From positions 4,030,001 to 4,094,000 of the forward strand of contig NZ_CP089312.1 of assembly GCF_021545335.1 (NCBI RefSeq): a DNA stretch of 64,000 nucleotides. Direction: 5' to 3'. The notes under the pieces are model-generated. The model saw nothing but the letters and a program-made list of their open reading frames with translations, had not been told where the DNA came from and did no database searches. Source of the stretch: Streptomyces sp. GQFP. Lineage in GTDB: Bacteria; Actinomycetota; Actinomycetes; Streptomycetales; Streptomycetaceae. Shown here in pieces: positions 6,662 to 14,618 of the stretch; positions within the stretch are counted from its first letter, which is position 1; every line of letters begins with the position of its first letter. Both the position numbers and the translations under genes were made by a program.

Positions 6662-7780
6662 TCAGCTCTTCTCGGTCGCCGGGGTCGGCTGCGTCGCCAG
6701 GCCCGCCGTCCACTTCTCCTCGATCCTGCCGACCTTCCACACCAGCAGGGCCAGCGCCCACGTCGCGAAGAACAGCCCGACGATGGCGTAACCGATGATG
6801 TTGAGGTCCAGGCCGGAGACCCAGTCCCAGAACGGGCCGTGCAGGTCCGCCTGTTCGGCGATCAGGCCGAGCAGCTCCACCGTGCCGATGATGAGCGCGA
6901 CGGCGACCGACAGGCCGGTGATCGTGAGGTTGTAGTAGACCTTGCGGACCGGCTTGGAGAAGGCCCAGCCGTACGCGAAGTTCATGAACGAGCCGTCGAT
7001 CGTGTCGAGCAGCGACATGCCGGCCGCGAAGAGGACCGGCAGGCACAGGATCGCGTACCAGGGCAGGCCGGAGGCCGCGCCCGAACCCGCGAGGACGAGG
7101 AGCGCGATCTCGGTCGCCGTGTCGAAGCCGAGGCCGAAGAGCATGCCCAGCGGGTACATCTGCCACGGCTTGGTGATCGACTTCATCAGGCGGCCCAGGA
7201 GGCGGTTCATGAAGCCCCGGTTGTTGAGCTGCTCCTCCAGGGCCTCCTCGTCGAAGTGGCCGGTGCGCATCTGGCGGAAGACCTTCCAGATGCCCGCCAT
7301 GATCACGATGTTGATGATCGCGATGACGTAGAGGAAGGTCCCGGAGACCGTCGTACCGATCCAGCCGGTGACGTTGTGGAGGTCCGAGTTGTCGTCCGCG
7401 ACCGGGCCCGACAGGGCCTTGACGCCGAGGGAGAGCAGGAACGCGAGCGCGAACACGATGCTCGAGTGGCCCAGCGAGAACCAGAAGCCGACCGACAGCG
7501 GGCGTTGGCCCTCGCTCATCAGCTTCCGGGTGGTGTTGTCGATCGCGGCGATGTGGTCGGCGTCGAAAGCGTGCCGCATGCCGAGCGTGTAGGCCGTGAC
7601 GCCGATGCCGATGCCGAAGGTCCTCGTGCCCAGGCTGTAGTGCTCCGGGGCGACGATCACCACCAGCGTGAACCAGCCGATGACGTGCAGCGCCAGGATG
7701 AACGCGGCCATCCCGCCGAGGCTCGTCCACTCCTTGCGGGTCATCGAGGTGCGGATGCGCTGCCGGGGAGCGGTGGTCAT
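6662..7780 (-). CDS. NiCoT-family nickel/cobalt permease (HoxN/NixA type)
   Basis: A 372-residue integral membrane transporter with about eight hydrophobic helices and the family signature HAFDADHI (residues 70-77, HX4DH) in helix II. Further family motifs are LGFDTATEI and FAAGMSLLDTIDGSFM. It imports Ni2+ and/or Co2+. Neighbouring cobH and cobK suggest cobalt for cobalamin, but the Nur-like box just upstream points to nickel control. A 60-nt leader is too short for a B12 riboswitch. Confidence 0.93.
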   Translation of the reverse strand: MTTAPRQRIRTSMTRKEWTSLGGMAAFILALHVIGWFTLVVIVAPEHYSLGTRTFGIGIGVTAYTLGMRHAFDADHIAAIDNTTRKLMSEGQRPLSVGFWFSLGHSSIVFALAFLLSLGVKALSGPVADDNSDLHNVTGWIGTTVSGTFLYVIAIINIVIMAGIWKVFRQMRTGHFDEEALEEQLNNRGFMNRLLGRLMKSITKPWQMYPLGMLFGLGFDTATEIALLVLAGSGAASGLPWYAILCLPVLFAAGMSLLDTIDGSFMNFAYGWAFSKPVRKVYYNLTITGLSVAVALIIGTVELLGLIAEQADLHGPFWDWVSGLDLNIIGYAIVGLFFATWALALLVWKVGRIEEKWTAGLATQPTPATEKS

Positions 7781-7838
7781 GGGGGACGGGCCTTACCTGT
7801 CGACGGGACGGCCGCCTTCAGCCGCACACCACAGGTTT

Positions 7839-7855
7839 CTGCATAGAGGTTGCAA
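7839..7855 (-). promoter_or_regulatory. putative Nur (nickel uptake regulator) box
   Basis: On the minus strand TTGCAA-N5-ATGCAG lies about 60-75 bp upstream of the permease ATG. The published Streptomyces Nur box is TTGCAA-N5-TTGCAA, so one half site is perfect and the other keeps TGCA. Nur is a Fur-family nickel sensor that represses nickel uptake genes. Confidence 0.5.
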
Positions 7856-7894
7856 GTAGAAGAAGAGGGCGGCAAAGCCCGTGCAAGGTTTCCG

Positions 7895-8716
7895 TCAGGC
7901 AGGTCTCAGCAGTTCGCCGATCCAGCCCGCCGCCGTCTCCGGGTCGGCCGCGACCGGCACGCCCTCCGGTACGGGTGGCCGGCGGACCATGACCACGGGC
8001 AGCCCCGCCTCCCGCGCCGCCGTCAGTTTCGGTGCGGTGGCCGCTCCCCCGCTGTCCTTGGTCACCACGACGTCGATGCGGTGGCCGAGCAGCAGCTCGC
8101 GCTCGCCGTCGAGCGTGAACGGGCCGCGGTCGAGCAGCACCTCCATCCGGGCCGGGTGCGGGGGCTCCGGTGCATCCACGGAACGTACGAGGAACCACAG
8201 GTCGTCGAGCGCGGCGAAGGAGGCCAGGCCCAGGCGCCCGGTGGTGAGGAACACCCGTCGGCCGAGGGCGGGCAGCAGGGTCGCGGCCTCTTCCAGGGAG
8301 GTGGCCTCGTGCCAGTCGTCCCCTTCCACCGGGGTCCAGCCGGGGCGCCGCAGCGCGAGGAGCGGGACCTGGGCCGTGGCCGCGGCACGCGCCGCGTGGA
8401 GACTCATCGTGGCGGCGAAGGGGTGCGTGGCGTCGACCAGCACATCCACCCGGTGCTCGCGCAGCCACGCGGCCAGCCCCTCCGCTCCGCCGAAGCCGCC
8501 GATCCGGACCTCGCCGGGGGGCAGCCGGGGGCCGGCCACGCGTCCGGCGAGGGAGCTGGTCAGGGTCAAGTCGGGGGTGGGGTGCAGCAGTTCGGCGAGG
8601 CGGCGGGCTTCCGCGGTGCCGCCGAGGATCAGTACGTGCGGGGTGGTGGTCATGGCGTGCGGGGTGGTGGTCATGGCGTGCGGGGTGGTGGTCATGGCGT
8701 GCGGGGTGGTGGTCAT
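7895..8716 (-). CDS. cobK: precorrin-6A reductase
   Basis: A CobK/CbiJ protein that reduces precorrin-6A with NADPH in cobalamin synthesis. Marks seen are VLILGGTAEARRLAE (nucleotide site), DATHPFAATMS, FLTTGRLGLASF, VVVTKDSGGAATAPKLTAA and PVVMVRRPP. Four in-frame ATGs, 21 bp apart (8716, 8695, 8674, 8653), stand at the front because of a tandem repeat encoding AMTTTPH. I chose 8716 because it overlaps the stop of the upstream GNAT gene (ATGA) and would be translationally coupled; 8653 would give the shortest, canonical N-terminus. The extra 21 residues are probably disordered. Confidence 0.92.
   Translation of the reverse strand: MTTTPHAMTTTPHAMTTTPHAMTTTPHVLILGGTAEARRLAELLHPTPDLTLTSSLAGRVAGPRLPPGEVRIGGFGGAEGLAAWLREHRVDVLVDATHPFAATMSLHAARAAATAQVPLLALRRPGWTPVEGDDWHEATSLEEAATLLPALGRRVFLTTGRLGLASFAALDDLWFLVRSVDAPEPPHPARMEVLLDRGPFTLDGERELLLGHRIDVVVTKDSGGAATAPKLTAAREAGLPVVMVRRPPVPEGVPVAADPETAAGWIGELLRPA
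8635..8716 (-). repeat. 21-bp tandem repeat over the cobK start (about 3.9 copies)
   Basis: The unit ATGACCACCACCCCGCACGCC occurs three times, followed by a fourth copy lacking its end. Each unit brings an in-frame ATG, so copy number changes only lengthen or shorten the N-terminus. Confidence 0.95.
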
Positions 8717-9297
8717 GGCGGTCCGTGTCCGTCCTTCCGTGCCCGCGTCCGCGTCCGCGTCCGCGCCGGGTACTCCGACGCGAGGAGGCCGAAAAGAACG
8801 TCGTCGGTCCACTCCCCCTTGATCCAGGTGCTCCGCACGAGGTGGCCCTCGCGGCGGAAGCCCACGCGTTCCAGCAGCCTCGCCGAGCGGACGTTACGTC
8901 CGTCGCAGGCGGCCGAGACCCGGTGCAGCCCCTCCTTCACCAGCAGGAACTCCACCGTCCGCGCGACCGCCTCGCTCGCGTACCCCCGCCCCTGGAACTC
9001 CGGCGCGAACGTGAAACCCAGCTCCGCCTGGCGCCCGTCGTCGCTCCGGCACACCCCGACATCGCCGATCAGTCCCGGTACGTCCAGCCGCTCGACGGCG
9101 TACTGGAACCACCCCGGATCACGCGGATCCCCGGCCGAGAGCGTGGCCGCCAGCCGCTCGGCCTCCGCCGACGGCACCGGCGACTCCCACGACTGGTACC
9201 GGCTCACCTCGGGGTCCGAGCGGTACGCGGCCAGGGCGGGCGCGTCCGCCGGGGTGAACCGGCGGAGCCGTAGCCTCGCTGTCTCCATGCTCGTCAC
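8713..9297 (-). CDS. GNAT N-acetyltransferase, RimJ/RimL type
   Basis: A 194-residue GNAT with the RimJ/RimL layout: ETARLRLRRFTPADAPAL at the front, acetyl-CoA loop FQGRGYASEAV, then NVRSARLLERVGFRREGHL. The acceptor is unknown; relatives acetylate ribosomal-protein N-termini, small molecules or antibiotics. The tail (ARTRTRTRARKDGHGPP) is low-complexity and extends into the cobK repeat. GTG 9297 or ATG 9288 could be the start. It overlaps cobK by 4 bp, which suggests co-expression rather than shared chemistry. Confidence 0.85.
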   Translation of the reverse strand: MTSMETARLRLRRFTPADAPALAAYRSDPEVSRYQSWESPVPSAEAERLAATLSAGDPRDPGWFQYAVERLDVPGLIGDVGVCRSDDGRQAELGFTFAPEFQGRGYASEAVARTVEFLLVKEGLHRVSAACDGRNVRSARLLERVGFRREGHLVRSTWIKGEWTDDVLFGLLASEYPARTRTRTRARKDGHGPP

Positions 9298-9319
9298 CGT
9301 GCCCGCCGCTTCCCGTCCG

Positions 9320-10552
9320 TCATGAGCGAAGCGGCGAGCCGCCCTGGTCGCCGGCGGACTCGTACCGCCCCCGAAGTTCCGAGAGCACCCCGAAGGCCGC
9401 CGCCGTCAGCGGTACGGAGAGGAGCATGCCGAGGATGCCGGCGAGGGAGGCGCCGGCGGTGAGGGCGAGGAGGATGACCGCCGGGTGCATCTGGAGCGTA
9501 CGGCTCTGGATCATCGGCTGGAACACGTTGCCCTCCAGGACCTGGACGAGGGCGACCACCCCGAGGACCCACAGCGCGGTGGTCAGCCCGCCGTCCGCGA
9601 AGGCGACGAGGACCGCGACCGCGCCCGAGAGGAGGGCTCCGAGGTAGGGGATGTACGCGCCGATGAACACCAGCGCCCCGAGCCCGACGGCGCCCGGCAC
9701 CCCGATGATCAGCAGACCGACGGTGATGCAGACGGCGTCGATGAACGCGACGATCGTCGTGCCCAGCATGAAGCCCTCGATCGCCTGGAAGGCGCGGCGG
9801 GCCATGACCTCCAGCGTCGGGCCGGTGCCCCGGGGCGCGAGGGTGTGCATGGAGGCGACGGCCCGGTCGGAGTCCCGGAGGAAGAAGAAGAGGAGCAGGA
9901 TCGCGAGCGTGCTGGTGGCGATCACCTCGGTGATCAGGCTGACGCCGCTCAGCACCCCGGAGACCGCGGTACCGCCGAAGTTGGACAGCAGGTTCTTGGC
10001 GTTCGCGGCGAGGTCGTCCAGGGAGTTGCCGACCACGTCGAAGCGCTCGCTGAGGTCCTTCGCCGCGTCCCGCACCGAGTCGATGATCTGGTCACCGGTG
10101 TCGACGAGGGCGTTCACCACGATGTACGCGGCCCCGCCCATGACCAGGATCACAGCGGCGCAGGTCAGCGCGGCGGCGAGGGACTTGTTGAACTTCATCG
10201 CGACCAGCCGCCGGTAGAACGGCCCGAGCAGGGCCGACAGCAGCAGCGCGAGCAGCACCGGCGTGACGGCCGTCTGGAACGTGATGCAGAACCACACACC
10301 CACGGTGATCACACCACTCACCAGGAGCAACAGCACGCTTCCGGCGGCGATGCGCCGGGCGGGCTCCGAGAAGAGGGGGCCGCCGCCACGGCTGTCGGCA
10401 GGGGCAGGGGTCCTCGTGGGCACACCGGTGGTACGCACGGTCGTACGCGTGCGGTGTACGCGGTGTATCCGCGCACCTTGCTGCCCCGCCCGCCCCGGCT
10501 GCCTGGTGCGGCCGCCGCCGACTCCTCGAGGTGCTCCCGTAGGGCTGTTCAT
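9320..10552 (-). CDS. AI-2E-family (PerM/TqsA-like) membrane transporter
   Basis: A 410-residue protein with about eight transmembrane helices in the AI-2E/UPF0118 pattern: two helices, a soluble amphipathic middle (DTGDQIIDSVRDAAKDLSERFDVV), then FFFLRDSD, GALVFIGAYIPYLGALLSG and VLEGNVFQPMIQSRTLQMHP. Members export small molecules or act as Na+/H+ antiporters; the substrate here is not predictable. The start at 10552 (MNSPTGAP) has GGAG 11 bp before it; the longer ORF to 10750 has a proline/serine-rich extension with no family likeness. The first 70 residues are a basic cytoplasmic tail. Confidence 0.9.
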   Translation of the reverse strand: MNSPTGAPRGVGGGRTRQPGRAGQQGARIHRVHRTRTTVRTTGVPTRTPAPADSRGGGPLFSEPARRIAAGSVLLLLVSGVITVGVWFCITFQTAVTPVLLALLLSALLGPFYRRLVAMKFNKSLAAALTCAAVILVMGGAAYIVVNALVDTGDQIIDSVRDAAKDLSERFDVVGNSLDDLAANAKNLLSNFGGTAVSGVLSGVSLITEVIATSTLAILLLFFFLRDSDRAVASMHTLAPRGTGPTLEVMARRAFQAIEGFMLGTTIVAFIDAVCITVGLLIIGVPGAVGLGALVFIGAYIPYLGALLSGAVAVLVAFADGGLTTALWVLGVVALVQVLEGNVFQPMIQSRTLQMHPAVILLALTAGASLAGILGMLLSVPLTAAAFGVLSELRGRYESAGDQGGSPLRS

Positions 10553-10656
10553 CCTGTTTTCGTCTCCGCTCACGCGTTTGACCGCTGTCCGCGGCGACAG
10601 AGTAGACCTGCGCGGGACCCGTGGGGTTGAGCGGTCGGGGGAAGCGTGGGCGAAGG

Positions 10657-10710
10657 AAGGGTGGAGGACAGGGAGGGTGGAGGAAAGGGAGGGTGGAGGA
10701 CAGGTGGAGG
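10657..10710. repeat. G-rich 16-bp direct repeats in divergent promoter region
   Basis: GGGAGGGTGGAGGAMA occurs twice exactly in period (10671-10702), with a partial copy before and after. The run of G-triplets on the plus strand could form a G-quadruplex. It lies between the AI-2E gene and the acyltransferase gene. Confidence 0.8.
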
Positions 10711-10794
10711 CGCGGTGGCCGGAAAGCCGCGCAGAAGCTGTGGGGACCATAAGACTTTGTGTGACGCCGCCGGGGCTGGGCAGGCGCGGTCGTT

Positions 10795-12012
10795 ATGAGC
10801 ACTCCCACCGACCCGAGCACCGTAGAAGAGGCAGAAGCGCCAGAAGTGGCGGACGAGGCCGCCAAGCAGAGCCCGCGGACCGCGACCGTACGTACGGCCG
10901 AGCCGCGGCGCAGATCCGGCGGTGGCGGGCGGGGCTTTCCGTCGGCGTTGCGCGGTGGTGGGCGGGTGGCGGGGCTGGACGGGCTGCGGACGGTCGCTGT
11001 CGTCCTGGTGATCGTGTACCACGTGGCGCCGGGCCCGCTGCCCGGCGGCTCGGTGGCGGTGGACGTCTTCTTCACGCTCAGCGGCTTCGTCATCACGCGC
11101 CTGCTGATCGCCGAGTACGCCCGTACGGGCCGTATCGGCCTGCGGAGGTTCTACCGCCGACGCTGGCTGCGGCTGGGCCCGGCCCTGCTGCTGATGTGCG
11201 CGGTCACGGCACTCCTCTCCCTGGCACTGCCGCTGCCGCTGTTCGACGGGGCGTGGACGGCGGCGGCGCTGGCGGCGCTGTCGATCGTCAACCTCGTACG
11301 AGCGGGAGAGCCGGGCCCGTACTCGGACGTCACCTCAGCTCTCAGCCACACCTGGTCCCTGGGAGTGGAGGAGCAGTTCTACTTGGCATGGCCCCTGCTC
11401 CTCCTGTTCCTCCTACGGCACACCACGGCACGGAAGGTGCTGGCCTGGGTCGCGGCACTGTGCGTACTGCCGCTGCTGTGGCGCCTCGCCCTCTGGGACC
11501 CCACGGCGGCGCACCGCATCTACAACGGCCCGGACACCCGCGCGGACCAGCTCCTGATCGGCGCCCTGCTGGCCGTACTCCTGGCCCGCCTACGAGCCGA
11601 CGACCCCCGACTCGCACTCCTGCGCCGCTGGGCGAACCGCCTGTGCTGGCCGGCGCTGGCCCTGCTGGGCCTGATCGCCTGGCAGATCCCGATCGCGGGG
11701 GCGAGCGCGTGGAACCCCGTCTGGTACACGGCCGGTTTCATGGTCGCCGCGGTCCTTTCGGCAACGGTGGTGGCGGCATTGGACCTGGCCCCAGGCTCCT
11801 GGCCCTCCCGCCTGCTGTCGCTCGCGGCGCTGGCCTGGGTGGGCCGCAACCTCAGCTACGGGATGTACCTGTGGCACTACCCCGTCATCCGCCTCCTCTC
11901 GGACCTGGGCGTAACCGACGACCACCTGCTCCCGGCGGGCCTGGCGGCGACGGGGGTGGCGGCGCTGGTGTCGTACGTGGTGGTGGAACGGCCGATGTCG
12001 CGGCGGGCGTGA
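10795..12012 (+). CDS. acyltransferase 3 family membrane protein (OafA-like)
   Basis: A 405-residue membrane acyltransferase with about ten hydrophobic helices after a 55-residue charged N-terminus. Family motifs seen are RVAGLDGLRTVAVVLVIVYHV (catalytic His), GGSVAVDVFFTLSGFVIT, RRFYRRRWLRLGPALLL and LSHTWSLGVEEQFYLAWP. The last stretch is typical of OafA/YrhL enzymes that O-acylate cell-surface sugars. There is no C-terminal SGNH domain. Substrate unknown. ATG 10795 follows a weak site; no close partner gene. Confidence 0.9.
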   Translation: MSTPTDPSTVEEAEAPEVADEAAKQSPRTATVRTAEPRRRSGGGGRGFPSALRGGGRVAGLDGLRTVAVVLVIVYHVAPGPLPGGSVAVDVFFTLSGFVITRLLIAEYARTGRIGLRRFYRRRWLRLGPALLLMCAVTALLSLALPLPLFDGAWTAAALAALSIVNLVRAGEPGPYSDVTSALSHTWSLGVEEQFYLAWPLLLLFLLRHTTARKVLAWVAALCVLPLLWRLALWDPTAAHRIYNGPDTRADQLLIGALLAVLLARLRADDPRLALLRRWANRLCWPALALLGLIAWQIPIAGASAWNPVWYTAGFMVAAVLSATVVAALDLAPGSWPSRLLSLAALAWVGRNLSYGMYLWHYPVIRLLSDLGVTDDHLLPAGLAATGVAALVSYVVVERPMSRRA

Positions 12013-12072
12013 GCCCGGGGTGGGCGGCTCTCGGGGGCGATGTCAGTGGGCGGCCCTAGACTCCGCCGCACC

Positions 12073-12573
12073 ATGACGAACAACGACCCCGCAACCCTCA
12101 ACACCCTGAAGCCGCCCCTCGGTTCGATGACGGTGCTCGTCGCGGCGGTCATCGTCCACGACCGGGCGGCGGGCCGGGTCGTCCTCCTCCGGCGCGGCCC
12201 GAACGCAAGGTTCGGCCAGGGCATGTGGGACCTCCCCATGGGCAAGAGCGAACCCGGCGAGCCCATCACCGAGACGGCGGTACGCGAGCTGTACGAGGAG
12301 ACGGGCCTGCGGGTGCCCCCGGAGTCCCTGTCGGTAGCCCACCTCGTCCACGGCGCCCAGGGCGCCGAGACCCCGAACGGCTACCTCACGGTCGTCTTCG
12401 CCACCCACACCTGGACGGGCGAGCCGGAGAACCGGGAACCCGAGAAGCACGCGGAGGTCTGCTGGGCGGAAGTGGACGCGTTGCCGGGGGAGTTCGTGCG
12501 GTCGAGTGCGGGGGCGCTTCGTAGTTATCTGGGCGGTGGCGGGCTGGAAATATCGCTGGCCGGGTGGCGGTAG
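12073..12573 (+). CDS. NUDIX hydrolase
   Basis: A 166-residue NUDIX fold protein. The Nudix box (GX5EX7REXXEEXG) is complete at about residues 57-79, from GKSEPGE to RELYEETGL. The layout (VLLVRRGPNARFGQGMWDLPMGKSE, then YLTVVFATHTWTGEPENREPEKHAE) matches small nucleotide or NTP-cleaning hydrolases; the substrate is not predictable. ATG 12073 (MTNNDP) is preferred over 12040, which would add an arginine-rich leader with no site before it. Confidence 0.88.
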   Translation: MTNNDPATLNTLKPPLGSMTVLVAAVIVHDRAAGRVVLLRRGPNARFGQGMWDLPMGKSEPGEPITETAVRELYEETGLRVPPESLSVAHLVHGAQGAETPNGYLTVVFATHTWTGEPENREPEKHAEVCWAEVDALPGEFVRSSAGALRSYLGGGGLEISLAGWR

Positions 12574-12642
12574 TCAGGGACTAGAATCGCAATCTTCGGC
12601 TGGCGGAAGCCACCTGGAGTCCCCTGAGGCTGTGCCGACACG

Positions 12643-13442
12643 ATGAACCCGACCACGGACCCGGCAACGACGAACCTCGACAACGCCGCTCCCGCCCGAC
12701 TCCGGCTCGATCGTGCCCTGGACGACTTGGCCGTCGCCTTTCGCGGTACGACCGCACGCGCCGACGAGGTCCAGTGCGACTGCCACTGGGGCAGCGAGGC
12801 AGAACTCGCACTGCTGAAGGTCCCGGACGTGGAACTCGACCCGGACCTGCTGTACCGCACCTGGTATGCCTTCGACTGGAAGGACCACGGAGCTGTACTG
12901 CGCCGCATCCTGCCCCAGTTCGCCAGAGCGCTGACAGGCGGCCTCGTGGAGCCGTACCTCATAGACGAGGTCGGACGTTCGTTCTCGCAGGGCGGCTGGC
13001 ACCGGTGGCCCGTGCGCCAGAGCACGGCTGTGGAGGAGTTCCTGCACGCCTGGTGGGCGTACAGCCTCACCGACCCGGACCCCGTCGTCCCCGTACACGA
13101 ACTCCTCGGACTGTGCGCCGAGGCCTCGGGCACCATCAGCCCCTGGCTCACGGTCTGGGAGGCACTCGATCACCCGGTGGCCGACCGGCACTTGGCGGAG
13201 GCGGCTGACCACTGGGAGCACGACCTGCTGGGAGACGAACTTCCCTGGCGGATGTGGGAGGACGAAAACGCGGACGCCATGCGCACCGAGCTGAGGGCCT
13301 GGCTGGTCCACCATGCCCCCGCACGGCTGCGAACCCAGGACGCGACGGCCGAGACCGAGGAACTCCTGCACCGGGTACGGCTGATGGGCCTCACCGGCCC
13401 CGCCCGCTGGAGGACCCGCACTGGCCCAACCACCGCTACTGA
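12643..13442 (+). pseudogene. Streptomyces hypothetical protein, frameshifted near its end
   Basis: A cytoplasmic acidic protein I do not recognise (MNPTTDPATTNLDNAAP...). The frame from 12643 reads well to about 13410 (LLHRVRLMGLTGPARW) and then turns arginine-rich and overlaps the next gene out to 13866. In the +2 frame the sequence continues WEDPHWPNHRY with a stop at 13440-13442, a natural-looking end. Adding one G to CGCTGGAGGACC joins the two, so a 1-bp deletion (real or a sequencing error) is likely. The body is rich in W, H and E without recognised motifs (HRWPVRQSTAVEEFLHAWWAYSL). Confidence 0.65.
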
Positions 13443-13519
13443 TCCTGATCGTGATACCGAGGTCGCGCCGGGACCTTGCGGGCCGGGATTCGGACGGCCA
13501 CGCCCCTACCCTCTTGCCG

Positions 13520-13750
13520 ATGACGCTGGTCGAGGCGTACGACGGACGGACCACCGAGCAGCGTTGGGACTGGGTGCTCTCCCGCGTTGGCGTCGCTACG
13601 GTCGGCAAGGAAGAGGCTCGGCGGCTCCTGGCCGAGGCCGTGCTCGCCGTCATCGCACGTCAGCAGAAAGGGCAGGTCACCGTATTCACCTCAGACGTGG
13701 ACGACCTGGAGAGGCTGCTTCCCGAGACCGTCACCGTCAAGAAGGTGTAG
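13520..13750 (+). CDS. small hypothetical protein
   Basis: A 76-residue protein (MTLVEAYDGRTTEQRWDWVLSRVGV...) with an acidic, helical composition ending LLPETVTVKKV; no known domain. Start ATG 13520 is chosen because residues before it (arginine-rich) are unlike a real N-terminus, though only a weak ribosome site is visible. It follows the frameshifted gene by 77 bp on the same strand and may belong to its operon. Confidence 0.55.
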   Translation: MTLVEAYDGRTTEQRWDWVLSRVGVATVGKEEARRLLAEAVLAVIARQQKGQVTVFTSDVDDLERLLPETVTVKKV

Positions 13751-13833
13751 CCCGGGCCCGGGACAGCTCGATTCTGAGTATCCGGTTTCGAGCTGGTCGC
13801 GTGGAGCGCCCCGGCAAAGCCTGCACGCCCCCT

Positions 13834-13905
13834 ACGGGCCACCGCCCGAACGCTCAACGTCCCTAGGTGGTCGGGCCTCGGTGCGTCGAGAACCAGCCCG
13901 GCGAC
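13834..13905 (-). pseudogene. remnant of a methyltransferase 3' end
   Basis: The minus strand encodes VAGLVLDAPRPDHLGTLSVRAVAR, nearly the same as the last residues of the methyltransferase at 15920-16582 (VVLDALKPDHIGTLSVRAVAP). The DNA is also similar, base for base, over about 64 bp. Here a 1-bp change removes the stop and nothing of the rest of the gene remains. It looks like a leftover from a second copy. Confidence 0.65.
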
Positions 13906-13948
13906 CTGCAACTTCAGGTTGGAAAAGGCTGAGTCCTTGACCACCGCC

Positions 13949-14539
13949 CTAGACGACCGCGTCCGTGACCGGCCACGCCCCACGCCCCACCAGATCAAGA
14001 ACGAGCGCGGCGATGTTCCACGCGTCGTCCTCACCCCGGTGATGGCGTCCCTCCAGCGGCAGGCCAGCGATCTGGAGGGCCTGGCTCATGCCGGGTTTTC
14101 TGCGCAGTCCGTAAGCCTCCGTGAACACGGCCTTGGCGTTGGTGTGGGTGCGTTCCGTCGGATAACCGAACGGGTAGGCCACCCCGTCGGCCTGGCTCTG
14201 CCGGGCGAACTGACGGCGGTCGTACTCGCCCCAGCTCGCCCAGGGGCGCTCCCCGGCCCCGTACTCCTCGACGAGAACCCGGCACGCCTCGGCGAAGCTG
14301 ACGCCCCGTTCCACCTCGGCCTGCGTCAGGCCGGTCAGCTCGGTGCAGAACTCACTCACCCTCGACCGGACGGGCCGGACCAGAACCCGGTGCCGGGACA
14401 CTCGGCGGCGTGCGGACACGTCCACGACGGTGAGCCCGATCTCGATGATCTCGTTCACGGAACCGGGCGGCGGCTGTCCGTCCCAGCAGGTCGCTTCTAC
14501 GTCAATGACGTTGAGGAGGGCGGCGGATTCGGGGCGCAT
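13949..14539 (-). CDS. DEDDh 3'-5' exonuclease domain protein
   Basis: A 196-residue exonuclease (RNase T/DnaQ-like; ERI-1/KapD branch). The D-x-E start is in LNVIDVEATCWDG, the middle Asp region is ASWGEYDRRQF, and the C-terminal HX4D is in HHRGEDDAWNIAALV. These supply the four acidic ligands of two metals plus His. Members degrade short RNA or DNA ends. ATG 14539 is chosen because family similarity begins within ten residues of it; the frame continues upstream only as an overlap of the next gene. Single gene, with its 3' end toward the methyltransferase remnant. Confidence 0.85.
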   Translation of the reverse strand: MRPESAALLNVIDVEATCWDGQPPPGSVNEIIEIGLTVVDVSARRRVSRHRVLVRPVRSRVSEFCTELTGLTQAEVERGVSFAEACRVLVEEYGAGERPWASWGEYDRRQFARQSQADGVAYPFGYPTERTHTNAKAVFTEAYGLRRKPGMSQALQIAGLPLEGRHHRGEDDAWNIAALVLDLVGRGAWPVTDAVV

Positions 14540-14618
14540 GGACCGAGGGTAGGGATGCGGGCCCGGTGCCAGCACCCCAATTTCCCGGGGCACTCGCCGA
14601 AAAGCCGACAAACGGAAC

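Noticed and set aside
6470..7846. Plus-strand ORF across the NiCoT gene
   Set aside because: Antisense shadow rich in R, E and D; the minus strand has a full permease with HAFDADHI.
7781..7894. Cobalamin riboswitch before the Ni/Co permease
   Set aside because: Only about 60 nt of leader and no B12 box; the Nur-like motif explains the region better.
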